Source: Beroe forskalii
Lineage: Eukaryota > Ctenophora > Nuda > Beroida > Beroidae
DNA: 64,000 nt
NCBI GenBank assembly: GCA_011033025.1
Contig: WFMF01000427.1
Coordinates: 8,954-72,953, forward strand
Direction of reading: 5' to 3'
Made by a program: the position numbers and the translations under genes. Position 1 is the stretch's first letter; each line of letters begins with the position of its first letter. The notes beneath the pieces are model-generated. The model was not told the DNA's origin. It searched no databases and worked only from the letters and a program-made list of their open reading frames with translations. Below are positions 33,601 through 41,244 of this stretch, one piece after another.

Positions 33601-36600
33601 CAGGTAAACCCATGTTCTAAGTCTAATACTCTAGAATCAGGTAAACCTGTGTTCTAAGTCTAATACTCTAGATCAGGTTAAACCTGTGTTCTAAGTCTAA
33701 TACTCTAGAATCTTGAAGCCCTGTTAAAGTCTATGCTCTCAGGTTAAACCTGTGTTCTAAGTCTAATACTCTAGAATCAGGTAAACCCATGTTCTAAGTC
33801 TAATACTCTAGAATCAGGTTAAACCTGTGTTCTAAGTCTAATACTCTAGAATCAGGTAAACCTATACAGAGGAACTACATGGAGAAGTTCATGACGAAAG
33901 CTCAGCGGAAGCGAGAGATAAACCGGGACCCTGATCAGGACAAGTACGTGTCGAGCACCTACAACAGACATGCCATTCTGCAGGACGTGCACCCCTTTAC
34001 CGAGGACATACTGCAAGGTAGGGGGTGTGTGGGGGGTTTATATACTGCAGGCTAGGGGGTGTGTATGTGGTGTTTCATATACTGCAAGGTAGGGGGTGTA
34101 TGGGGGTTTATATACTGCAAGGTAGGGTGTGTATGGGGGTTTATATACTGCAAGGTAAGGGGTGTGTATGGGGGTTTATATACTGCAAGGTAGGGGGTGT
34201 ATGGGGGTTTATATACTGCAGGGTAGGGGGTGTGTATGGGGTGTTTCATATGGGTGTGTTGCTGTGTTAGGGTTTTTTTTGTAAGGAATTAAATCCCCTA
34301 AGGAATTGCTCCTTTCTCCTAACTTCTATATTCTAGTACAAGACTTCTATATTTATAATCTGAAAGTAAGAAGGATAAGCTCTCTCAGTTTTATTCTCAC
34401 AATTCTATATCAACAAGTCAACACTTATTAGTAGCATATCATTTCTGTTTCTGCTCTAGGTAAGTTCTCGATCCATCACCCTGGGAACAGGAGCCGGATA
34501 GTTTTCGACAGACAAACACAATACAAGAGAGATCTCATCTCCTGCTACCCTCAACAACCTTCCATCTGGGGCCCTAAGCTTCCAGCTAAGCGGGCTATAC
34601 CCGTCAAGGGACACATGCCCTGGAAAAACTTCCCTCAACTTATCATTGTAAGTGCGAAGACAGTCCTGCTAGGGACTCATCAACAATTGCAATTGATTGC
34701 ACGGGGAAATCGCTCAGTTGGCAGAGCAGATATCCCGTCAAACAGACGGTTATGGGTTCAAGGCCCTTTTTATCCAAGAATTTATCCCAAATTGACTTGT
34801 GCCTCAGACCACCTGCCATGTAACACCCTCAGACCACGTACCAAAGACAAGTGCTAGCTGACGTGTCTGACGGAGAGTCCTGCACCACTCCCGGACCCCC
34901 TGCCAGTGAGAGTTTCCTGGAGCGGGACGAACTAACGCACACCCTCCTCCTGAACGCGCTCTCTCAGTGGCGGACCACCTGGTATCTGGAGAACAAGTGG
35001 CGGGACAGCACACTCGAGAGCATCACGCTGGTAACTGTCTGTCTGTCTTTTTGTCTGGTTGTCAGCTGTCTGTTTTGGTTTGTCCACTTCGTTTGTCTGT
35101 CGGTAGTTGTGAGTCTGAATTGTTACTGTTTGTGTATGTGTTTTTGTGGTCATCCCATTTACCCGTAGATGAGACTTTCCGATCTATCAGAGAATCAGTA
35201 CTTCATTCCATGTCGAGAATGATAACTAATTTTCTATCATGCAATATGAAAATATCTTAAATTTGCAATGATATAAATACATTTGCAAATTGAAATTATT
35301 TTCATATTGCATGTCAGAAAATTTACGTTGGTTACCACCATATATAATTCTACTCAGGATATGAAAGACATCAGTGAGCATGTACGTATCACAGCCGCTA
35401 TTGCCTGTGGAGCAGCCCTCGGATATAGAGATGACTGGGATCTCACTGAAATAAGTGGTGACTTACTTAATTCTATAGTTGTTAAATTTTAATTTCTTTG
35501 AAATCATATTAATAAACTATTTGAGATTAATTGTATCCAAGTCTGATTAATAAGTAATCTTTGCAGTTTATTCTAACGCAGTAGCCACAACGTAACTAGG
35601 TGTTCTGTACCTTAAAAACCCAGACTAATAGAGCGATAGAGCGATAGGCTCAAACCTCATTATACCCTTAAACCTAAATTAAGTAACTAGTAGGCGACAC
35701 AACTCCGACAGAAGCGGAGTCTCTACAAATGGAGGAGGAGGATGAGGCTGAAGACACTGAGGTCCCTATCAGTGGATATAACAGGACCTACAGTCCTTCA
35801 GAACCAGCTATTTCTTCAAACAGGTTTCTATTTGGGACATGAGGTTTTCTGGTCCCTGAACACTAATTTTACAGGTTTTCTAAACTTCCCCCATTTCCAA
35901 GCATTATTCGATATTCACGTCGATTACTTTCAACTTTGAAATAATATAGATTTTGTGACTTCTTCACTTCGCATTACAGTAATCCTCATTCCTTATCTCG
36001 CAACTAACTGAAAATCTTAGCTGATAAGCTGCTGGCTGGCTGAGTGGGTCAAAAGATTGCTATAATATGCTTTATCACTACAAATTTAACTTTTTCGTCC
36101 GGGTGACCTTTCTTCCTTTGACAACACTCATCCAAGCACTTAGACTCTTGAAGCCCACGTCTTTGCTTGCAACATTTGATTGCACATGCAATAGCTGCTG
36201 CTTGTTCTCAGCTAAATGGTGTTTCACCTTCACACTCTTTATATTTAAATGTCTAGTATCTACCTCACAAGCACACACAGCTACCATTTCACCGGTTGAC
36301 CAATACCACACGCGTAGACCAGCAGCCACTTCTACATCCATTTTCTATTGATTAATGTACGAAACTGATTACTGTCATAGACTATTTCTAGACATACCTT
36401 TTAAACCAGTGTACCACCATCATAATCATATAGGCCTCCTTTGGATCTAATCAATTAATATACGCTTAGAGCATGGCTGGGAATTGGCTAATAGAAATTA
36501 TTGCACGAGGCGTAGCCGAGTGCAATAATTTGTATTGTCGCACGAGGAGCAGGCCGAGTGCGACAATACCAAATTATTGCACGAGGCGAAGCCGAGTGCA

Positions 36601-39113
36601 ATAATTTTATTAGCGTCATGACCATTTGCCATGCTCTTAGTGTATTAGCCAATGTGAGGAGTGCAATATTACTTATTATTTAACTCACAACACGTTCGCC
36701 GAGATTGAAATCCAGTTTACGGAGCAACCGCGTACTTTTTTCGGATCGTTAAATAATAATGTTACTACACACGGATATCGGTGTGGATTTCCCATATTCC
36801 ACTCGGCTTCGCCTCGAGGAATATTCACCAATCCACACCTCTATAGTGTGTAGTAACATGATATTATTTACCGCGTGGCCGGATATAGCGGTTAAGTAAG
36901 ATGTGTTATTTTTGAGTTTTTTTTCATACTTTTGATATTATTTTCATACTTTTGATATTATTTTCACACTTTCGGTATTATTTTCATAGTTTTTGGTATT
37001 ATTTTCATAGTTTTTGGTATTATTTTCATAGTTTTTGGTATTATTTTCATAGTTTTGCTATTATTTTCATAGTATTTGATATTATTTTCATAGTTTTTCT
37101 ATTATTTTCACAGTATTCAATATTATATTCACACTTCTTGTCAAGAGTTCCTAAAGGAACTCCGAGACGGAGCCTCACATCAAAGCTTTGATAAACAAGT
37201 CGTATTGCTCACCACGTAATAAAGCCTACCGTGTAAAAACAAAAGTTATATTTATATGCTGAGAGTGAAGAAAATGTTTTCTTGCGTTTGAAAAACTTGG
37301 TAAATAATATCGTTACATAACTCCCAACAGCGAAGTAACAAATTGTTTTCAACTCGGGCTGCGCCCTCGATGAAAACAAATCATTATTCAACTCAGCCTT
37401 CGGCTTCGGTGAATAATGCAATTTATGCCACTCGCTTCGCTCGAGGCATAAATCATGTTACTTCACTGTTGCTCGTTATGTAACTACATATTATTGCACG
37501 CCTACAAGTAACCTCAAAATTGGCTAATAGTTATTAGTTGTTTATCCGATATTATTACCCTGCAGTGTAATTACTATTCGAATTTTTGAGCAATATTAAT
37601 CATGTAATATCACCGTACCCAGCAGTTGAATTACTGTTCGATGTAAGTGTGTAATTACTATGCCTCAACTGTTGAATTACTATTCAAGTGTGTAATTACT
37701 ATTCCCAACTGTTGAATTACTACTGTTGAATTACTACAAATTTTCTGAAACGGCCATTCGCACGATCCTAACCTATTTGCTATCTCTGTGCGGATGTAAA
37801 TAGAAGAATGATAAGCTCCCATGATATCTGTTATCGCACTTTTCATATAAAAACGGTTCCACGTAATTTATTCTTAAGCGTATATAAACTGTAAAACAAG
37901 ATAAAATAGCGATAAGGAGCACAATATGTTCGGTACATGTACATTCGGTAGCACAAGATAAAGTAAATAGGAGCACAATATATAAAATACGATGTATCTA
38001 AACGATATTTTGGGGCAACACAAGATTAAAGATAAAAATATAGATAAAAGGAACATTATCGTATATACCTAAATGGCGCCACCCAGACGCGCTTGATAAC
38101 TCCATCCGTGTTTCAATGTTTATTTATCTAGTGTTAGAGATATAACGCAGACTTTTGGCGCCATATATAGGGTGTATTGCTCCGTTTTATCAATTTCAAT
38201 TACATTATTTCTGTGCGCCGTCATTTCTATCTGTCAGTGTTCGTTACTTATTTTAGATCGGGATGAAGATAATGATTATGGCGCAAAACTTATTGTTCAA
38301 TTGAAATTACATACATACATTTTGATACATTCTAAAGATTTAGCTGACTACATTCTCATGTGATCGTGTTTTTCTTTAAGGGCATATTCTATACGAGATC
38401 CGCATAAGATTCTAGCTCTCAAGTCAGTTGTTAGTTATGTTTGTGATGTGAATTGTTTTGTTTTCGATTGAGTACTTAACTTTCATGATTCATGTTTTTT
38501 ATGGCAATGAAAGATCATAACAAAATTTTTGTTAAGTACATATACATACACTACTCATACTAACAGTATGTATCAATGCTGGGGGCTGGTTGTATCATTT
38601 GGACTTTTGAACTTATTCGCTGAATTGACCCCGATACGATGATGATGTCATTCTGACATATACAAATCACTGGCAAATTTGTCCGAAATTCTTGCCTGTT
38701 TCAATTATGAAATAGTGTACCCATAAAACATTGAGTTCGAATACTTTCAAACCTTCTACTTTCATGATTGATGCGTATATCGCAGGGTAATAATACAGTA
38801 AATACACACTTGGGTGTGTAAATTACCATCGTAATTGCACTCGCAAGCTCGTGCAATTACTCCAATAAATGCACTCGCAAGCTCGTGCATTTATTGCATG
38901 AATTCCACTCGCAAGCTCGTGGAATTAATTTGGTAATTACACACCCAAATGTGTATTTACCGTATATAAGTTATCGAGCTGATGACCCCAAGTTCCAGGT
39001 CAGTAAGTCATGTGGTGGTGGACAGCCTGCAGAAACTCCTGTTTGATAAGAGTGAGCGAGTTCAGGTGGCAGCCTCTGTTACTCTCATGTCTATCGGAGC
39101 TTCCGGAGAGAGG
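27506..39113 (+). CDS. Twelve-exon gene, HEAT-repeat protein (HEATR4-like?), 3' end not found
   Basis: Joining twelve segments between GT-AG sites gives 547 codons with no stop, and every intron phase matches: 27506-27642, 27909-28045, 28534-28601, 28777-28932, 29143-29228, 31798-31980, 33872-34017, 34460-34647, 34833-35030, 35358-35454, 35694-35823, 38999-39113. The N-terminal half is polar, Lys/Arg-rich and probably flexible. WGPKLPAKRAIPVKG and TTWYLENKWRDSTLESITL precede helical HEAT-like segments (EHVRITAAIACGAALG; HVVVDSLQKLLFDKSERVQVAASVTLM). I suspect the HEATR4 family from layout and motifs but cannot confirm it. Two choices are less certain: the weak donor ending exon 2 and the donor of exon 6, which lies in a duplicated splice site. 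The last donor (AGG|GTTAGT) implies further exons that I could not find. Confidence 0.75.
27909..28045 (+). CDS. HEAT-repeat gene, exon 2
   Basis: Acceptor TATTCCAG. Encodes PTSTNVITFAAASKKTPQLL and DYIKGLNIGLNFTHEVV. The donor AAA|GTGCCC is weak but is the one whose phase fits exon 3; the frame closes just downstream at 28060. Confidence 0.6.
28534..28601 (+). CDS. HEAT-repeat gene, exon 3
   Basis: Acceptor ATCAAACAG, donor ATT|GTGAGT. Encodes HSDKADLRRLRAFPVKPYLK. Ends in phase 0. Confidence 0.65.
28777..28932 (+). CDS. HEAT-repeat gene, exon 4
   Basis: 52 codons, phase 0 to phase 0, acceptor TTAACAG, donor AAAAG|GTACTG. Encodes TTQWDEYILNKLSHDTKDF and HSYGSQRERLQQK. Confidence 0.7.
29143..29228 (+). 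CDS. HEAT-repeat gene, exon 5
   Basis: Acceptor CTGCCCTAG, donor GAGAG|GTATTT. Encodes VMSDAKEEIDSVGFKETQFM. Ends in phase 2. Confidence 0.7.
29249..29314. repeat. Hairpin with 18-bp perfect arms
   Basis: GTTATTGGTCTTGTAACA and its exact reverse complement, with an inner GTGTC / GACAC pair in the loop. It lies about 20 bp after exon 5. Confidence 0.85.
29729..31655. mobile_element. 1.93-kb piggyBac-type non-autonomous element (TTAA duplications)
   Basis: Perfect 15-bp termini AGGGGGAGTGAACTC, flanked on each side by TTAA (29725-29728, 31656-31659). A second inverted pair lies inside: GTGACGTCACTATGCGTCA near 29879 and its complement near 31498. The TTAA target is characteristic of piggyBac transposition. 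No transposase remains. It sits in intron 5. Confidence 0.8.
30525..30885. mobile_element. 361-bp hAT-type MITE nested in the TTAA element
   Basis: Perfect 14-bp termini CATAGCTGCCGAAC, flanked by the 8-bp direct repeat CAGTAGAC (30517-30524, 30886-30893), as expected for the hAT superfamily. The interior is tandem CCCTCTTTTTGG-like sequence and AATATACCTAAAAAAAGGTC repeats. Confidence 0.85.
31798..31980 (+). CDS. HEAT-repeat gene, exon 6 (duplicated 5' splice site)
   Basis: Acceptor GGTTTCAG. Encodes QTCSKTSLISYGLTESDKET and ASEVDEEYVPKYL. The donor CTTAG|GTAAGTGG occurs twice, at 31943 and 31980, because of a 37-bp tandem duplication. Only the second donor puts exon 7 in frame; it adds 12 codons (GKWWNCCSFTLL). 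Confidence 0.65.
31938..32011 (+). repeat. 37-bp tandem duplication across a 5' splice site
   Basis: Two identical 37-bp units starting ACTTAGGTAAGTGGTGGAAC, at 31938 and 31975. They span the end of exon 6 and the start of intron 6. Confidence 0.95.
32100..33860 (+). repeat. ~37-bp minisatellite in intron 6
   Basis: Close to 48 units of TTCTAAGTCTAATACTCTAG followed by AATCAGGTAAACCCATG, with two main variants (AATCAGGTAAACCCATG and ATCAGGTTAAACCTGTG) and a higher-order pattern. It ends about 10 bp before the exon 7 acceptor. Confidence 0.95.
33872..34017 (+). CDS. HEAT-repeat gene, exon 7
   Basis: Acceptor TATACAGAG, donor CTGCAAG|GTAGGG. Encodes NYMEKFMTKAQRKREINRDP and YNRHAILQDVHPFTEDILQ. 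Ends in phase 1. Confidence 0.75.
34005..34250 (+). repeat. Minisatellite repeating the exon 7 splice donor
   Basis: Seven units of TATACTGCAAGGTAGGGGGT plus GTATGGGGGTTTA. The first unit is the real exon 7 end and donor. Confidence 0.9.
34460..34647 (+). CDS. HEAT-repeat gene, exon 8
   Basis: Acceptor TTTCTGCTCTAG, donor ATCATT|GTAAGTG. Encodes WGPKLPAKRAIPVKGHMPW. The exon itself begins GTAAGT, so its start looks like a combined 3'/5' splice site. Confidence 0.75.
34702..34766 (+). ncRNA. tRNA-like sequence (tRNA-derived SINE head or tRNA pseudogene)
   Basis: TCGCTCAGTTGGCAGAGC resembles a pol III A box with a D arm (GCTC/GAGC). GGGTTCAAGGCCC resembles a B box and T arm. Between them CCGTC-AAACA-GACGG forms a stem. 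The acceptor stem does not pair convincingly, so it is not a functional tRNA. It lies in intron 8. Confidence 0.5.
34833..35030 (+). CDS. HEAT-repeat gene, exon 9
   Basis: 66 codons, phase 0 to phase 0, acceptor ACACCCTCAG, donor CTG|GTAACT. Encodes ERDELTHTLLLNALSQWRTT and LENKWRDSTLESITL, amphipathic helices. Confidence 0.75.
35358..35454 (+). CDS. HEAT-repeat gene, exon 10
   Basis: Acceptor TCTACTCAG, donor ATAA|GTGGTG. Encodes DMKDISEHVRITAAIACGAA, a HEAT/ARM-like helix pair. Confidence 0.7.
35694..35823 (+). CDS. HEAT-repeat gene, exon 11
   Basis: Acceptor ACTAGTAG, donor AACAG|GTTTCT. Encodes an acidic linker, EEEDEAEDTEVPISGYNRTY. Both phases fit the neighbours. Confidence 0.65.
36078..36341 (-). 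CDS. Unassigned 87-codon open frame in intron 11
   Basis: Opens MDVEVAAGLRVWYWSTGEMV and ends RKVTRTKKLNL. It has a start and a stop but no recognised similarity, and lies antisense in an intron. It may be chance. Confidence 0.2.
   Translation of the reverse strand: MDVEVAAGLRVWYWSTGEMVAVCACEVDTRHLNIKSVKVKHHLAENKQQLLHVQSNVASKDVGFKSLSAWMSVVKGRKVTRTKKLNL
36465..36641 (+). repeat. Three-hairpin cloverleaf locus A
   Basis: Outer stem pieces AGAGCATGGC and GCTAATA pair with their counterparts at 36611-36640. Inside are three consecutive hairpins: stems AAATTATTGCAC (36495-36531), GTATTGTCGCAC (about 36532-36569) and AAATTATTGCAC again (36571-36607). Tips read GAGGCGTAGCCGA, GAGGAGCAGGCCGA and GAGGCGAAGCCGA. 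Confidence 0.9.
36674..36870 (-). repeat. Nested hairpin locus B
   Basis: Nested stems GTTACTACACAC (36761/36846), GGTGTGGATT (36780/36830) and ATATTCC (36794/36818), with a tip that reads TCGAGGCGAAGCCGAGT on the minus strand. A further TTATTATTTAAC / GTTAAATAATAA pair lies to the left. Confidence 0.85.
36915..37135 (+). repeat. ~21-bp tandem repeat, TATTATTTTCATAGTTTTTG
   Basis: About eleven units of TTATTTTCATAGTTTTTGGTA with variation, strongly strand-biased (T-rich on +). Confidence 0.85.
37312..37484 (-). repeat. Three-hairpin cloverleaf locus C
   Basis: Outer stem of about 28 bp (GTTACATAAC ... GAAGTAAC with GTTACTTC ... GTTATGTAAC). Three inner hairpins have unrelated stems: TTGTTTTCA (37343/37371), ATTATTCA (37383/37410) and TTTATGCC (37422/37445). 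On the minus strand the tips end in GNA triloops: GGGC-GCA-GCCC, AGCC-GAA-GGCT and GC-GAA-GC. Confidence 0.9.
37560..37740 (+). repeat. Short degenerate repeats, CTGTTGAATTACTA / GTGTAATTACTA
   Basis: Several irregular copies of TGTGTAATTACTATT and CTGTTGAATTACT. No coding content. Confidence 0.6.
38798..38960 (-). repeat. Three-hairpin cloverleaf locus D
   Basis: Outer stem of about 30 bp (GTAAATACACA, TGGGTGTGTAA and TTACCA facing their complements at 38931-38960). Three inner hairpins: stems GTAATTGCAC (38831/38851), ATAAATGCAC (38865/38885) and AATTCCAC (38901/38919), all with the identical tip TCGCAAGCTC. Confidence 0.9.
38999..39113 (+). CDS. HEAT-repeat gene, exon 12
   Basis: Acceptor AAGTTCCAG, donor GAGAGG|GTTAGT. 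Encodes HVVVDSLQKLLFDKSERVQV and AASVTLMSIGASGER, a typical HEAT-repeat helix pair. Its acceptor lies 38 bp after a three-hairpin locus. Confidence 0.75.
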
Positions 39114-39538
39114 GTTAGTGCTCCGAGTGGGTTTCGAATTGAGGGGGGGGGGGGGGTTAATTCGATGAATCCAGCAAATTAGGTAAACGCAAAATAATAT
39201 TCTTGAAATAGAACGTCAACATTATAACAAAAAATCAAAAACATCGGTAAATTTTTCTTGACGCTGAACATCATTAATATCAAGACGAACTGAAAAATGT
39301 TTTAAAAAAGGGTTCCCAAAAATCTTAAAACCAATTTTTAAAAATTTGGGTCTTTTCCCGTTTATTTTTAAGGGTTTTTTTTTTTCTCGGTCTTAAACGT
39401 AATTTCAGCATTTGGCAGTTACATTTTAGAAGCCTCCTGCGACAAAAATTTTCGACCGATCGCCTTAAATTGAGAACTCCTCTATTGCTAAATCTCTATC
39501 TAAAGCAATGTATCGAAGTAAAACACAATCAGGCGAAA
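39114..39538. other. Intron start after exon 12; no gene seen
   Basis: Contains a G16 run at about 39143-39159 and T-rich patches. No downstream exon was recognised. Confidence 0.5.
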
Positions 39539-39539
39539 A

Positions 39540-39665
39540 CTCTCTGAGTTACAGATGTTCAGAGTAGGAAAATAGCGTTCTATCGCAAATACTTTATTAG
39601 AGTGGTTTCACTTGATTTTGAAGACGACACCACAGCAGCAAAATGGCACAAACCAAATTCCCTTT
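39540..39665 (+). repeat. Diverged third copy of the inner part of the 1.07-kb repeat unit
   Basis: GAAAATAGCGTTCTATCGCAA, AGAGTGGTTTCACTTGATTT and CACAAACCAAATTCCCTT match 17545-17640 in the same order with scattered changes. Confidence 0.65.
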
Positions 39666-40140
39666 CATATTTTTTGTATTTTGGTTTTCATGTTTTTGGT
39701 TTTTATATTTTTTTTTTGTATTTTTTGTTTTTATTGTAGTTTTGTTTTATTGTTTTTATTGTTTTTATGTTTTTGTAACTTTTGTTTTTTTGTTTTTTTG
39801 TTTTTTGTTTTATGTTTTTTATTTTTTGTATTTTGTATTTTTTGTTTTTGTTTTTTGTTTTATTGTTTTTTGTTTTTTTTGTTTTTTGTTTTTGTTTTTC
39901 AGAAAACAACATTTACCTTAACAAAAAAAACAAAAAAAACAAAAAATAGGTCGACCCCCCCCCTACTAATCATATACAGTACTTTTGTTCTTTTCTTTTC
40001 TTTCTTTCTTTTTTCTTTCTTTTCTTTCTTTTTTCGTTCCTTTTCCTCCTTTTTTCTTTCTTCCTTTTTTTCATTTCTTTTTTTCTTGTCTTTTTCTTAT
40101 TGTCTTTTCTTTTTGTCTTTTCTTTATGTATTTTTATAGA
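39666..40140 (+). repeat. Low-complexity TTTTTG then TTTCTTTC tract
   Basis: About 240 bp of T/G-rich sequence, an A-rich gap, then about 160 bp of almost pure pyrimidine on the plus strand. The long open frames on both strands are artefacts. Confidence 0.9.
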
Positions 40141-41244
40141 CAGCAGTTTTTCATCTGAGTAATATTTACATTTCATATAATGCTTAGATGGCTATGATAT
40201 TCCTATGATACATTATTTGATGAGAAAAAAGGAACTTTATTTGGTAAAAATATATGCCATTGATTACAAAATATGATAGTAGTTGGAAACAAACAAGGGT
40301 AAACGGCTGACCTAGGAAACATTTGTGTAACATTTCCACAATAGCAGAGGTGACCTCCTTGCTTCCTTGAACGGAGGTAGGAATACATCGCTCATAGCGG
40401 GAAAAGCCCTCAAGTCCCCACCTGAAGATCGGATGTGCAATACAAGATGTATGTTATACGTACAGCACCCATCACCAAACAGATCGCCCATTGAACCAAC
40501 GATCAAAGATAGAGCAGATCTTTTTGCAGCTTCAAAGTCACTGCATTTAAGCATATATTGAAGATGTTTATTAGATTTTGATCTTTGTTAAAATGATAAT
40601 ACCACTTGGCAGCGAAAGACTCTGTTAGGATGATTCTGGAAGATTGAATATGGGGTGTTTCCTGGATTTCTTCAGCTGAAACGAGAGAAGTTATCAAAGG
40701 CAACAATGGAGGATGAGACACTCTGAAGGCTGATAAACAATGGCAGAGGAAAGAGTACCAACTGTCGCCAAACGGTCATTGACGAGAATGCTTCTTTGAA
40801 GCATGAAGGGATATCTTCCCAGGCAATAAACTCATGTATGAATATGGAGAGAGAAGGAAAGAAGTCATTAAGGGGGACCCTTGGCTAGGGTAGTGCATTT
40901 GTATATTGGAAGCTGACGATTTTGTACTTAGATAATTAACCACACCGAACCATACCGAGCTTTTGAGATGAGGGCTCAGGAAATTTCAGCGTGGATGAAA
41001 ATGAGTAAGTGAGTAATGACAGCCGCTGAATTGCTGAAATGATATATATCTTACTTAAGTTTCAGAGGTAACCGACCAAGATAGAGAGAGTTCAAGACAC
41101 TACGCATCCAAACTGCTTGCTTGGACAATAGACTTCAACTTTTTTTTACTTATAATACAATGAAAAAGAAAGCTGAATTGAATATTATACATGGTAAATA
41201 TAAATTTTAAGGTCAAATACTCGGCAACTGAAATCAATTGGAGC
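40141..41244. other. Non-coding stretch, unassigned open frames
   Basis: Minus-strand frames at 40312-40554 and 40503-40721 overlap and might be pieces of one decayed coding sequence, but I recognise no family. No HEAT-gene exon was found here. Confidence 0.4.

Noticed and set aside
31938..33872. Using the first donor at 31943 for exon 6
   Set aside because: It leaves phase 1, and no acceptor next to exon 7 continues its open frame; the second donor at 31980 does.
34456..35153. Minus-strand open frames across exons 8-9
   Set aside because: Shadows of the plus-strand coding exons, which have consistent splice sites and phases.
39612..40139. 175-codon Phe-rich 'membrane protein'
   Set aside because: Low-complexity TTTTTG/TTTCT tract; the opposite strand is equally open as Lys-rich.
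40312..40721. Further exons of the HEAT gene
   Set aside because: Frames here are on the minus strand or lack HEAT-like helices and fitting splice phases.
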